Of a DNA stretch of 64,000 nucleotides, positions 54,023-63,126 are shown piece after piece. The notes below the pieces were generated by a model, which ran no database searches, was not told the origin of the DNA, and was given only the letters and a program-made list of their open reading frames with translations. How positions within the stretch are numbered: position 1 is the stretch's first letter; the number at the start of each line of letters is the position of its first letter. The stretch is from Caldimonas mangrovi (lineage in GTDB: Bacteria; Pseudomonadota; Gammaproteobacteria; Burkholderiales; Burkholderiaceae_C): positions 62,001 through 126,000 of the forward strand of contig NZ_JAMKFE010000006.1 of NCBI RefSeq assembly GCF_023721835.1. The letters run 5' to 3'. Made by a program: the position numbers and the translations under genes.

Positions 54023-54817
54023 ATGCCATTCGGACTCATCATCGTCGGCGACGAGATCCTGTCGGGCAAGCGCCAGGACAAGCACCTGCCCAAGGTGATC
54101 GACCTGCTCGGCGCGCGCGGCCTGTCGTTGCACTGGGCGCGCTATGTCGGCGACGATCCTCAGCGCCTGGAGGCTGCCTTGCGAGAAGCTTTCGCCGGTG
54201 GTGATGTGGTGTTCTCTTGCGGCGGCATCGGCGCCACCCCTGATGACCACACGCGACAGTGCGCAGCCCGGGCGCTCGGTGCCGAGTTGGCGCTGCATGA
54301 AGGTGCGAAGGCGTTGATCCTCGAGCGCATGCAGGACGTTGCGCGCGAGCAGGGCGTGCCGCATGAACCCGACCGCGCCGACAACGTGCACCGGCTCAAC
54401 ATGGGCGTGTTCCCGGTGGGTGCCGAACTGATTCCCAACCCTTACAACAAGATCCCGGGCTTTTCCGTCGGCACGGTGCACTTCGTCCCCGGCTTTCCCG
54501 TCATGGCGTGGCCGATGATCGAATGGGTGCTGGAGCACCGTTATGCCGAATTGTTCCATCGCAACCCCGTGACCGAGAAATCGGTCGTCGTCTACGGCTC
54601 GATGGAAGCGACGTTGACGCCGCTGATGGAAGAGATCGAAACCCGTTTCGCCGGCGTCAAGGTGTTCAGCCTGCCGAGTGTGGACCACCCACAGCATGGC
54701 AGGCATATCGAACTCGGCGTCAAGGGGGCGGCGGAGCTGGTGTGGAGCGCCTATCCGGCGCTGCTCGCCGGGTTGCATCGGCTCGGCGTTCCACTGGGCC
54801 CCGAATTGGTGCGCTGA
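54023..54817 (+). CDS. CinA-type molybdopterin-binding domain protein
   Basis: 264-residue protein made of the MoaB/MogA-like (MoCF biosynthesis) domain found at the N-terminus of CinA. Motifs: FGLIIVGDEILSGKRQD, VVFSCGGIGATPDDHTRQ, NPYNKIPGFSVGTVHFVPGFP. The nicotinamide-nucleotide amidase (PncC) half of full CinA is missing, so this is the short form (YfaY-like). Its role may be hydrolysis of ADP-ribose or another nucleotide; not settled. Last gene of the DUF1415-EI24 group. Confidence 0.88.
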   Translation: MPFGLIIVGDEILSGKRQDKHLPKVIDLLGARGLSLHWARYVGDDPQRLEAALREAFAGGDVVFSCGGIGATPDDHTRQCAARALGAELALHEGAKALILERMQDVAREQGVPHEPDRADNVHRLNMGVFPVGAELIPNPYNKIPGFSVGTVHFVPGFPVMAWPMIEWVLEHRYAELFHRNPVTEKSVVVYGSMEATLTPLMEEIETRFAGVKVFSLPSVDHPQHGRHIELGVKGAAELVWSAYPALLAGLHRLGVPLGPELVR

Positions 54818-54853
54818 CCGGGACACGGCTCGCCCTTGAATGGTGCCTCGATA

Positions 54854-54870
54854 TGCACTATGTTGGTGCT
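54854..54870 (+). promoter_or_regulatory. NtrC enhancer site of glnA
   Basis: TGCACTA-TGT-TGGTGCT, matching the NtrC consensus TGCACY-N5-GGTGCR. A further half-site TGGTGC lies 14 bp upstream. Centre about 165 bp before the expected start of transcription, a normal enhancer distance. Confidence 0.85.
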
Positions 54871-55000
54871 TTTCGCGCGGGCAGCGGGCGTGTGCCGTCG
54901 CGGCCCTCGCCGAGCGTGGCATCCCGTGCAGTCCCACCGTCCGAAGCCGCTTCCAGGCACCCTTTTCGCGAGGCCGGGCAGGCGTTGCGTTCGGCAGAAA

Positions 55001-55018
55001 TTGGCATGCTTTCTGCTA
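55001..55018 (+). promoter_or_regulatory. Sigma-54 promoter of glnA
   Basis: TTGGCATG-CTTT-CTGCTA: the GG (-24) and GC (-12) elements are separated by exactly 10 bp. Transcription should begin near 55028, about 104 nt before the glnA start. Confidence 0.85.
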
Positions 55019-55131
55019 CATTCCAGTGCGTTTTTTGGCAGTCGAGCGGCTGCAAGAACCTTACGAACCGGCGGCCTGCGGGCCGCCGATTCATGTCCCC
55101 CACTCACACAACCGTCCGCTAGGAGCACCTG

Positions 55132-56547
55132 ATGGCCAACAAGACCGTCGCCGACGTGATGAAGATGGTGAAGGAGAACGAAGTCAAGTTCGTCGACTTC
55201 CGTTTCACCGACACCCGTGGCAAGGAGCAGCACGTGTCCGTGCCGATCTCTGCCTTCGATGAAGACAAGTTCACGTCGGGTCACGCGTTCGACGGTTCCT
55301 CGATCGCCGGCTGGAAGGGCATCGAAGCCTCCGACATGCTGCTGATGCCGGATCCCAACACCGCCAACATCGACCCGTTCTACGAAGAGCCGACGCTGTT
55401 CCTGAGCTGCGACGTGCTGGAGCCGGGCGATGGCAAGCCCTACGAGCGCGATCCGCGTTCGCTGGCCAAGCGTGCCGAGGCCTACCTCAAGTCCTCCGGC
55501 ATCGGCGACGCGGCGTTCTTTGGCCCCGAGCCCGAGTTCTTCGTGTTCGACAGCGTGCGTTGGAACGTCGACATGTCCGGCTCGTTCTCGAAGATCGAGG
55601 CCGAGGAAGCCGCCTGGAACACCGGCAAGGAATACGAACACGGCAACACCGGCTACCGTCCCTCGGTGAAGGGCGGCTACTTCCCGGTGCCTCCGGTCGA
55701 TTCCGGGCAGGACCTGCGCTCCGAAATGTGTCTGCTGCTCGAGCAGATGGGCATTCCGGTCGAGGTGCATCACCACGAAGTGGCGAACGCCGGCCAGATG
55801 GAAATCGGCACCAAGTTCAGCACGCTGGTCCAGCGCGCCGACTGGCTGCAACTGCAGAAGTACATCATCACGAACGTCGCCCATGCCTACGGCAAGACCG
55901 CGACCTTCATGCCCAAGCCCATCGTCGGCGACAACGGCTCGGGCATGCACGTGCACCAGTCGGTCTGGAAGGACGGCAAGAACCTGTTCGCCGGCGACGG
56001 CTACGCGGGCCTGTCCGACTTCGCGCTGTACTACATCGGCGGCATCATCAAGCACGCCCGCGCGCTGAACGCCATCACCAACCCGACCACCAACAGCTAC
56101 AAGCGGCTGGTGCCCGGCTTCGAAGCGCCGGTCAAGCTGGCCTATTCCAGCCGCAATCGCTCCGCCTCGATCCGCATTCCGTACGTCGCCAACCCGAAGG
56201 GCCGCCGCATCGAAGCGCGTTTCCCGGACCCCCTGGCCAACCCGTACCTGTGCTTCTCGGCGCTGCTGATGGCCGGCCTCGACGGTGTCGAGAACAAGAT
56301 CCACCCGGGCGAGGCAGCGACCAAGGACCTGTACCACCTGCCGCCGGAAGAAGACGCGAAGATCCCGACCGTCTGCCACAGCCTGGACCAGGCGCTCGAG
56401 TATCTCGACAAGGACCGCGCTTTCCTGACCAAGGGCGGCGTGTTCACCGACTCGTACATCGACGCCTACATCGAGCTGAAGATGCAGGAAGTGACCCGCT
56501 TCCGCATGACGACCCACCCGGTCGAGTTCGACATGTACTACGCGCTC
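55132..56547 (+). CDS. glnA: Glutamine synthetase, type I
   Basis: Key enzyme of ammonia assimilation; 471-472 residues, a full-length GSI-beta subunit forming a dodecamer. Motifs: [12 protein letters not shown], the metal-binding [10 protein letters not shown], the ATP loop [16 protein letters not shown], and [11 protein letters not shown]. The adenylylation site Tyr401 ([11 protein letters not shown]) is present, so GlnE control is expected. Preceded by NtrC and sigma-54 elements; followed by an intrinsic terminator and then the ntrB-ntrC genes. The stop codon ends at 56550; the last sense codon ends at 56547. Confidence 0.98.
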
Positions 56548-56571
56548 TGATCCTTACGGTTCGGGCCCCGG

Positions 56572-56596
56572 AAAGGACGGCTGCGGCCGTCCTTTT
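56572..56596 (+). terminator. Intrinsic terminator after glnA
   Basis: AAAGGACGGC, TGCG, GCCGTCCTTT followed by TC: 10-bp stem with a short T-run 22 bp after the glnA stop. It separates high-level glnA from the downstream regulatory genes. Confidence 0.88.
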
Positions 56597-56732
56597 CGCT
56601 TTTGGGGCCGTTACGGGGCGTGCAGAGTTGGCGCTCACCCGGAATTGGCCGATACTCGCGCCTGTTTCCGGTGAACCGACCGGGCCGTCCTGCTGTCCAA
56701 TGGCGACTGCTGGAATCCGAGAAAAATCGATC

Positions 56733-57230
56733 ATGCGCCGCCTTGAAGTCTCTTTCGCCGCTGTCCTGAGCGTGATGGCTGCCGGCACTGCGCTGGCCCA
56801 GGGGCAGGTGTATCGCTGCCCTGGCAACAATTTCACCAATTCGCTGACCCCCAAGGAAGCCGAAGAGCGCGGCTGCAAGGTGGTCGAGGGCGGCAACGTG
56901 ACGGTGGTGCAATCGCGCCCGCCCGCGGCGAAGGCACCCGCGGTTGCGCCGGCGCCCCGGTCGGCCGAGTCGCGCGTCAGCGACAACGATCAGCGTGCAC
57001 GCGACAGCGACGCCCGCCGCATCCTCGAAAACGAACTCAAGCGCGAGGAAGAACAGCTCGCCAACTTGCAGAAAGAGTTCAACAACGGCGAGCCCGAGCG
57101 GCTCGGCAACGAGCGCAACTACCAGAAATACCTGGACCGCGTGGCCGAGCTGAAGGCCAACATCGCCCGCAAGGAAAGCGACATCGCGTCGATCAAGCGC
57201 GAGCTGTCCAAGCTGCCGGCGGCCCAGTAG
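56733..57230 (+). CDS. Periplasmic coiled-coil protein between glnA and ntrB
   Basis: 165 residues. Signal peptide to about residue 22 (ending GTALA-QGQ), a small domain with two cysteines (VYRCPGNNFTNSLTPKEAEERGCK) resembling the start of DUF4124 proteins, a Pro/Ala linker, and a C-terminal coiled coil (RRILENELKREEEQLANLQK, DRVAELKANIARKESDIASI). A secreted coiled-coil protein inside the nitrogen-control locus recurs in Burkholderiales, but its function is unknown. Confidence 0.85.
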   Translation: MRRLEVSFAAVLSVMAAGTALAQGQVYRCPGNNFTNSLTPKEAEERGCKVVEGGNVTVVQSRPPAAKAPAVAPAPRSAESRVSDNDQRARDSDARRILENELKREEEQLANLQKEFNNGEPERLGNERNYQKYLDRVAELKANIARKESDIASIKRELSKLPAAQ

Positions 57231-57258
57231 GCTGTCCGTTACTCTCGGGACCCTTCGC

Positions 57259-58350
57259 TTGGCCAAGTCGTCGCAGGAGCGCCTCGCGGCGTCTTCGCCC
57301 TATCTCGCCTTCGATCATCTCGCCACGATGGTGGCGCTGGTGCACACCGACGGCGCTTGCCTGTTCGTCAACTCGGCGTTCGAGACCGTGCTGGGGTTGT
57401 CGCGCCGCAGCATGCTGCGCGGCTCGCTGTTCGACTGGATGGTCGAGCCCGACACCTTGCGTGAGACGGTGGGGGCCGTGGCCCGCAACGACTTCTCGAT
57501 CAGCCGCTTCGAAGGCTTGCTCAAGCGGCCGCCCGGCGCATCCGGTGACCCGCTGCCGGTGCACGTGATCGTCACCCAGACCGACCAGCCGGACCTCGCG
57601 CTGGTGGAGCTGGTCGAGATCGAGCAGCAGACCCGGCAGGACCGTGAGGAACGTGCGCTCGACCAGGCGCAGGCCACCAAGGAGCTGATCCGCAACCTCG
57701 CGCACGAGATCAAGAACCCGCTGGGGGGTATCCGTGGCGCGGCGCAGCTGCTGCAGATGGAGGTCGAGTCGCGCGGGTTGTCGGAGTACACCCAGGTCAT
57801 CATCCACGAGGCGGATCGGCTGCAGGCGCTGGTCGACCGGCTGCTGGCGCCGCACCGCAAGCCCCATGTGGTCAGCGACGTCAACATCCACGAAGTCTGC
57901 GAACGCGTGCGCTCGCTGATCCTGGCCGAGTTTCCGCGGGGCCTGAAGGTGCTGCGCGACTACGACACGTCGATCCCCGAGTTCCGCGGCGACCGCGAGC
58001 AACTGATCCAGGCGGTGCTCAACATCGCGCACAACGCGGCTGAAGCGCTGGGCGAGCGCATCGCCGGCGGCGACGCCTGCCTGCAGCTCAAGACGCGCAT
58101 CGCACGTCAGGTGACGCTCGGCAAGCAGCGTTATCGTCTGGCATTGGAATTGCATATCCTCGACAACGGCCCGGGGGTTCCCGAGTCGATCCGCGATCGC
58201 ATCTTCTACCCGTTGGTGTCGGGGCGCGAGAGCGGGTCGGGTCTGGGACTCACGTTGGCGCAAACCTTCGTGCAGCAGCACCACGGCACGATCGAATGCG
58301 AGAGCGTTCCCGGAAACACGGACTTCAAGATCCTGATTCCGCTTCCTTGA
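57259..58350 (+). CDS. ntrB: Nitrogen regulation sensor kinase NtrB
   Basis: 363-residue soluble histidine kinase/phosphatase that, with PII protein, controls NtrC phosphorylation by nitrogen status. N-terminal PAS domain (residues 10-120), HisKA box IRNLAHEIKNPLGGIRG (His149), N box NIAHNAAEAL and G box SGSGLGLTLAQTF. TTG start with GGGA ribosome site; no ATG or GTG precedes the PAS domain in frame, and a later start would remove part of it. ntrC follows 64 bp downstream. Confidence 0.93.
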   Translation: MAKSSQERLAASSPYLAFDHLATMVALVHTDGACLFVNSAFETVLGLSRRSMLRGSLFDWMVEPDTLRETVGAVARNDFSISRFEGLLKRPPGASGDPLPVHVIVTQTDQPDLALVELVEIEQQTRQDREERALDQAQATKELIRNLAHEIKNPLGGIRGAAQLLQMEVESRGLSEYTQVIIHEADRLQALVDRLLAPHRKPHVVSDVNIHEVCERVRSLILAEFPRGLKVLRDYDTSIPEFRGDREQLIQAVLNIAHNAAEALGERIAGGDACLQLKTRIARQVTLGKQRYRLALELHILDNGPGVPESIRDRIFYPLVSGRESGSGLGLTLAQTFVQQHHGTIECESVPGNTDFKILIPLP

Positions 58351-58414
58351 GGTGAGTTTTCATCCAGCAGGGAATGCGGGGCAGGCCCGGGAAGACAAGG
58401 ACTGCAGGCGACGC

Positions 58415-59944
58415 ATGAAACCCATCTGGATCGTTGACGACGACCAATCCATCCGCTTCGTGCTGGAGAAGGCACTGGCGCGCGAAGAACTGCCGGTGCG
58501 CAGCTTCACCAACCCCAAGGACGTGCTCGCGGCGCTGGACGACAACGACGAACCCCAGGTGCTGGTCTCCGACATCCGCATGCCCGGCGGCTCGGGCATC
58601 GACCTGCTGGCGAAGGTCAAGGAGCGTCATCCCGGCCTGCCCGTCATCATCATGACGGCCTACTCCGATCTCGACAGTGCCGTCTCCGCCTTTCAGGGCG
58701 GCGCGTTCGAGTACCTGCCCAAGCCCTTCGATCTGCCGAAGGCGGTGGAGCTGATCCGACGTGCGGTCGACGAGAGCGTGCGCGAAGAGGTGGGCGACGA
58801 GCGCTATGCGCAGATGCCCGAGATGCTGGGCCAGGCGCCGGCCATGCAGGACGTCTTCCGTGCGATCGGCCGCTTGAGCCAGAGCAACGTGACGGTGCTG
58901 ATCACCGGCGAATCGGGCTCGGGCAAGGAACTGGTCGCGCGGGCGCTGCACAAGCACAGCCCGCGTGCCAGCGGGCCCTTCGTCGCGATCAACACCGCGG
59001 CCATTCCGAAGGACCTGCTCGAGAGCGAGCTGTTCGGCCACGAGCGCGGTGCCTTCACCGGCGCGCAGACGATGCGGCGCGGCCGCTTCGAGCAGGCCGA
59101 TGGCGGGACGCTGTTCCTCGATGAGATCGGCGACATGCCGTTCGACCTGCAGACGCGCTTGTTGCGCGTGCTGAGCGATGGGCAGTTCTATCGGGTCGGC
59201 GGCCACCAGCCGCTGAAGAGCAACGTGCGCGTGATCGCCGCAACCCACCAGAACCTGGAGGAACGCGTCAAGCAGGGCGTGTTCCGGGAAGACCTGTTCC
59301 ACCGCCTCAATGTGATCCGGCTGCGCCTGCCGGCCTTGCGCGAGCGTCGCGAAGACGTCGCCGGGCTGGCGCGCTTTTTCCTGCAGAAGAGCGCAAAGGA
59401 GCTGGGCGTCGAGGCCAAGCGCATCTCGGAGCCCGCGCTCGCGCGCCTGACCTCGTTCGACTATCCCGGCAACGTGCGTCAGCTCGAGAACGTCTGCCAC
59501 TGGCTGACGGTGATGGCGCCGGCGCAAGTGATCGAGGACAAGGACCTGCCGCCGGAACTGCTCGGCGAGGCGACGATGTCGCCCAAGCCGCAGGTCAGCA
59601 TCGAGTCGTCCGCGATCGCCTCGCCGCCGCCGGTGCAATGGCCGGCACCTGCCGTGGCCGGCTACGAGCCGCCGGTGCCTGCACCCGACCCCATCGCGTC
59701 CCTCACCAGCGCGCCGAGCACTGCGATGGGCGCGTGGATCATGGATCTGGAGCGCGAGGCGCGCCATCTGCTGGAGTCGGGCCGCCCCGAGGTGTGGGAC
59801 GCGCTGACGCGCCAGTTCGAGGCCTGTCTGATCCACACCGCGCTCGAAATCACGCGCGGGCGCCGCATTGAGGCGGCACAGAAGCTCGGCATCGGCCGCA
59901 ACACCATCACGCGCAAGATCCAGGAGCTGGGGTTGGACGACTGA
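58415..59944 (+). CDS. ntrC: Nitrogen regulation response regulator NtrC
   Basis: 509-residue sigma-54 activator. Receiver (VDDDQS, phosphoacceptor Asp53 in LVSDIRMPG, MTAYSD, LPKPFD), AAA+ domain with Walker A GESGSGKE, the sigma-54 contact loop GAFTGA, and FLDEIGDMP, then a Fis-type helix-turn-helix at the end (RRIEAAQKLGIGRNTITRKI). A longer than usual Pro/Ala linker (SPPPVQWPAPAVAGYEPPVP) joins the AAA+ and DNA-binding parts. It should bind the site at 54854 and activate glnA. Confidence 0.97.
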   Translation: MKPIWIVDDDQSIRFVLEKALAREELPVRSFTNPKDVLAALDDNDEPQVLVSDIRMPGGSGIDLLAKVKERHPGLPVIIMTAYSDLDSAVSAFQGGAFEYLPKPFDLPKAVELIRRAVDESVREEVGDERYAQMPEMLGQAPAMQDVFRAIGRLSQSNVTVLITGESGSGKELVARALHKHSPRASGPFVAINTAAIPKDLLESELFGHERGAFTGAQTMRRGRFEQADGGTLFLDEIGDMPFDLQTRLLRVLSDGQFYRVGGHQPLKSNVRVIAATHQNLEERVKQGVFREDLFHRLNVIRLRLPALRERREDVAGLARFFLQKSAKELGVEAKRISEPALARLTSFDYPGNVRQLENVCHWLTVMAPAQVIEDKDLPPELLGEATMSPKPQVSIESSAIASPPPVQWPAPAVAGYEPPVPAPDPIASLTSAPSTAMGAWIMDLEREARHLLESGRPEVWDALTRQFEACLIHTALEITRGRRIEAAQKLGIGRNTITRKIQELGLDD

Positions 59945-59967
59945 CGAGGTGGCTGCGGGGGCCTCGG

Positions 59968-60028
59968 TTCGCTTTGAGGTGGTAGTTTTCGCAAGCCCGG
60001 CACCTCTACGCGAGGTCTGCGGCATAAA
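59968..60028 (+). promoter_or_regulatory. hrpII / PIP-type box with -10-like hexamer (plus strand)
   Basis: TTCG at 59968-59971, exactly 16 bp, TTCG at 59988-59991, then 31 bp and CATAAA (60023-60028), one base short of the YANNNT -10. Transcription would start near 60035, 18 nt before the GTG of the next gene. Confidence 0.6.
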
Positions 60029-60052
60029 CGGGCTGCACCACGAGCAACCAAC

Positions 60053-61705
60053 GTGCCGCCCATTTACACGCGTCTTCCCTTGCAGCAACTTGCGACGGCA
60101 GCCCGTTTGCGACTGACGGCGCAGTCGGCACCGTCCGCTCCGGCTGCGAATCCGCTGTTGCGCCCCGGCGCGCCACCGCTTCCTCCTCGCCCGGGGGTAC
60201 CGCCGGCGCGCCCAGGGCCGGCAGCAGGCGGCTTCGGCCCTCCTCGTCAGTCGTTGCAACAGCTTTTGCCCCCTGGTCATCACGGGGCCGCACCCTTTTC
60301 CGGTGCCGTGTTCGCAGGGCAGGGGACGCCTTTTCCATCGCATCCGGCCGGCTTTCCTCCCCACGCTGCTTCGCAGCTGCCATCTGGGCCGCCTGGTGTG
60401 TGGCCGAGGCCGGGGCCAACGCATCGCCCCCCGACCCATGGGGGGGCGTGGCAGCCACGACCCCAGGGCCAGGTGCAGTCGCAGATGCAGCAGCACCATC
60501 AAGCACCTGCCTATGCGCCCCATCAGCCGGCCGGCCTCTGGCAGCCTCAGATGCAGCAGCACCCGGCAACGCAGCAGAGGCCCGGGCTATGGCAGCCGCC
60601 AGCGCAGTCGCAAGCGCCGATGCAACCGCAACTGCCTGAGGCACCGGCGTATATGCCGCACCGGCCCACCGTGCAAATCCATCGGCCGCAGGGCGCCTAC
60701 CTCTCTGCTCCGTACCGGCCGACGCCACCCCAATCGCATCTACCACCCCAGCCGGCGGGTCTCTGGCGGCCACCACCGCAGATGCAGCACGCCGCGCCGC
60801 AGCAGAGGCCCGGGCTGTGGCAGCCGCCGGCGCGAATGCACGCGCCGATGCAACTGCATCCCCATGAGGCGCCTTCCTCCGTGTCGCACCCGCCGGTGCG
60901 TCTCTGGCAGCCGCCACCGCAGACGCAGCCGCCCATGCGACCGCAGCCTCACCAGACACTGGCCCATGTGCCGCACCAGCCTGCCGCGCAGATGCACCGG
61001 CCGCAGGCCGCCCACCCCTCCGTTGCGTACCGGCCGACGCCACCCCGACCGCAGGTGCCACCGCAGCCGGCGAGTCTCTGGCAGCCACCACCGCAGATGC
61101 AGCAGCAGGCCGCGCCGCAGCAAAGGCCCGGGCTGTGGCAGCCGCCACCGCAGATCCAGCGGCCGGCGCAGACCGGCGTGCAGCATCATGGGGCGCCGGT
61201 TGGCCAGGCAAACGGCCCTGCCAATGCTCAGTCCTCGCCCGCGTTTCAGGGGTCACCGACGGCAGGCTCACAAACGTCGGCGACGCCACCCGGTTCGCAC
61301 CGCCGCCGCACTCGGGAAGAGATCGAGGCCGGTGTGCCGCGGCGCGATGCCTCGCCCGGGCGTTCCACGGGCGCATCGCCGGCAGGAACCGGGGGCCTCG
61401 GTGCGGCGTTGGACAGCGGCGACTGGCGCAAGGCGCTGAAACTCGGTGATGTGCCAGACGCATCGGACATGGCCATGCTCGTCCAGTCGTGCGCGGAGCG
61501 CCAGGACATGGAGGCGTTGCTTGGTGGGCTGCGCGCGAATCGCGAAAGCGTGGACCAGCAGGTCCAGGCGCTGGCGAGTGCCGCGCAAGGCCATCCCTCG
61601 GGCCCACAGAAGCTGCAGGAAGCCCGCACGAACGCGCTGAAGGAAATCGGCGACGCCGAGAACTATGTGCGAGAGCAGATGGCGTGGCGCTTCCCACAAC
61701 GGTGA
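60053..61705 (+). CDS. Pro/Gln-rich repeat protein behind an hrpII box; candidate secreted effector
   Basis: 550 residues, GTG start. Residues about 25-400 are Pro/Gln/His-rich and repetitive, built from recurring elements: QPAGLWQPPPQMQ, QQRPGLWQPPAQ, and HRPQ-x-A followed by a YRPTPP motif, in three to four long imperfect units. Residues about 440-550 form a compact helical domain (GLGAALDSGDWRKALKLGDVP, MAMLVQSCAERQDMEALLGG, LQEARTNALKEIGDAENYV). No signal peptide or transmembrane helix. Composition and the preceding hrpII box suggest type III secretion; nothing shows an enzymatic activity. It shares no visible homology with the 44-kb orphan. Confidence 0.6.
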   Translation: MPPIYTRLPLQQLATAARLRLTAQSAPSAPAANPLLRPGAPPLPPRPGVPPARPGPAAGGFGPPRQSLQQLLPPGHHGAAPFSGAVFAGQGTPFPSHPAGFPPHAASQLPSGPPGVWPRPGPTHRPPTHGGAWQPRPQGQVQSQMQQHHQAPAYAPHQPAGLWQPQMQQHPATQQRPGLWQPPAQSQAPMQPQLPEAPAYMPHRPTVQIHRPQGAYLSAPYRPTPPQSHLPPQPAGLWRPPPQMQHAAPQQRPGLWQPPARMHAPMQLHPHEAPSSVSHPPVRLWQPPPQTQPPMRPQPHQTLAHVPHQPAAQMHRPQAAHPSVAYRPTPPRPQVPPQPASLWQPPPQMQQQAAPQQRPGLWQPPPQIQRPAQTGVQHHGAPVGQANGPANAQSSPAFQGSPTAGSQTSATPPGSHRRRTREEIEAGVPRRDASPGRSTGASPAGTGGLGAALDSGDWRKALKLGDVPDASDMAMLVQSCAERQDMEALLGGLRANRESVDQQVQALASAAQGHPSGPQKLQEARTNALKEIGDAENYVREQMAWRFPQR

Positions 61706-61823
61706 GAACCGCTTGCGGCTGTGCCGATCCCGTCGATTGGCCTCCACTTTGAGCGATGGGTAGCAGCGTCCGCAGAGCACCGCAGGGAACGGGTCTTCGT
61801 CCGCACGTCGCCGGCGCCCGCGT

Positions 61824-62591
61824 TCAAGCCCGCAGCGTGACCATCACTGGCGCGTGATCGCTCGGCCGTTCGTTCTTGCGCGGCGCCTTGTCGATCTCGC
61901 AGGCGCTGACCCTCGCCTTCAGCGCTTCGCTGACGAGGATGTGGTCGATGCGCAGGCCTTGGTTCTTGCGGAAGGCGAGGTTGCGGTAGTCCCACCAGGA
62001 CCAGCACTTCGGCGGCTGCTCGAACAGCCGGAAGGCGTCGTGCAGGCCCAGGCCGATGAGCTGACGGAAATGCTCGCGTTCTTCGTCGGTGCAGTGGATC
62101 TGACCGGCCCAGGCCGCCGGGTCGTGCACGTCGCGGTCTTCGGGCGCGATGTTGAAGTCGCCCATCAGCACCAGTGCCGGGTGGCACTGCAGTTCGCTGT
62201 GCAGCCATGCGCGCAGCGCGCTCAGCCACTGCATCTTGTAGGCGAACTTCTCGCTGCCCGGTGCCTGGCCATTGGGGAAGTACGCACCGATCACGCGCAG
62301 TTCGCCGACGGTGCCGGCGATCACGCGTGCCTGTTCGTCATCGAAACCGAAGATGTTCCTGGCGATGTCCCGAGCGGGTTCGCGCGACAGCAGCGCGACG
62401 CCGTTGTAGGTCTTCTGCCCGAACCACTGGGGGTGGTAGCCGGCCTCGCTCAGCACCTCGTGCGGGAACTTGTCGTCGGTGAGCTTGGTTTCCTGCAGCA
62501 CGACCACGTCGGGCTGCTGCAGCTTCAGCCAGTCGAGCAACTGCGGCAGGCGCACCGCCAGCGAGTTGACGTTCCAGGTCGCGAGTTTCAT
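61824..62591 (-). CDS. xth: Exodeoxyribonuclease III
   Basis: 255-residue AP endonuclease / 3'-5' exonuclease of the EEP fold. Motifs: LATWNVNSLAVRLPQLLDWL, VVVLQETKLTDDKFP, GAYFPNGQAPGSEKFAYK, MGDFNIAPEDRDVHDP and the end RNQGLRIDHILVSE ... PSDHAPVMVTL. It repairs abasic and oxidised sites in DNA. ATG overlaps the folA stop (ATGA), so it is coupled to dihydrofolate reductase. Confidence 0.96.
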   Translation of the reverse strand: MKLATWNVNSLAVRLPQLLDWLKLQQPDVVVLQETKLTDDKFPHEVLSEAGYHPQWFGQKTYNGVALLSREPARDIARNIFGFDDEQARVIAGTVGELRVIGAYFPNGQAPGSEKFAYKMQWLSALRAWLHSELQCHPALVLMGDFNIAPEDRDVHDPAAWAGQIHCTDEEREHFRQLIGLGLHDAFRLFEQPPKCWSWWDYRNLAFRKNQGLRIDHILVSEALKARVSACEIDKAPRKNERPSDHAPVMVTLRA

Positions 62592-63103
62592 GCGGCGGGG
62601 CGGTCCTTCTTGCGGTGGTAGGTCACGAAGTGGTAGGTCCAGCCTTCGGGGGCCTGATGCGTTTCGCGCGCGACTTCGTCGAAGGCGCTGCGATCCCACG
62701 CCGGAAAGCGGGTGTCGCCTTCGAAGTCGCGGTCGATCTCGGTCAGGATCAGCTCGTCGACCAGCGGCAGCGCCTCGGCATACACCTGCGCCCCGCCGAT
62801 GATGAACACCTTGCTCGCGTGCTTCAGCAGTTCGAGCGCGGCCGGCAGCGACGGCGCCTCTTCGACGCCCGGGGCGGTCCAGTGCGGGTCGCGCGTGATG
62901 ACCACGTTGCGCCGGCCGGGCAGCGGCTTGCCGATCGAGTCGAAGGTCTTGCGGCCCATCAGCACCGGGCAACCGATGGTGACGCGCTTGAAGTGCTGCA
63001 GGTCTTCGGGCAGGTGCCAGATCAGGCTGTTGTCGCGCCCGATCACGCCGTTGCGGGCGACGGCGGCAATGATGCTCAGCTGGGGCAGGTCGGGCGTGTT
63101 CAT
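62588..63103 (-). CDS. folA: Dihydrofolate reductase
   Basis: 171-residue NADPH-dependent enzyme making tetrahydrofolate; target of trimethoprim. Motifs: LSIIAAVARNGVIGRDNSLIWHLPEDLQ split over the substrate site, PVLMGRKTFDSIGKPLPGR, FIIGGAQVYAEALPLVD and TEIDRDFEGDTRFP. The active-site acid and Trp (WHLPED) are intact. The ATG at 63103 is chosen; another at 63130 would add nine residues. Coupled to xth. Confidence 0.97.
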   Translation of the reverse strand: MNTPDLPQLSIIAAVARNGVIGRDNSLIWHLPEDLQHFKRVTIGCPVLMGRKTFDSIGKPLPGRRNVVITRDPHWTAPGVEEAPSLPAALELLKHASKVFIIGGAQVYAEALPLVDELILTEIDRDFEGDTRFPAWDRSAFDEVARETHQAPEGWTYHFVTYHRKKDRPAA

Positions 63104-63126
63104 GGCGGTATTGTGGCGCGGTTCGT

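Larger units (their letters stand above)
54818..55131. other. 314-bp glnA upstream control region
   Basis: Holds an NtrC enhancer site and a sigma-54 promoter (listed separately). No coding sequence is evident in the rest. Confidence 0.7.

Noticed and set aside
60006-61697. A 563-residue minus-strand frame opposite the Pro/Gln repeat protein
   Set aside because: Ala/Arg/Pro-biased shadow of the repeats; no ribosome site or domain, while the plus frame has a promoter-like box and a structured C-terminal domain.
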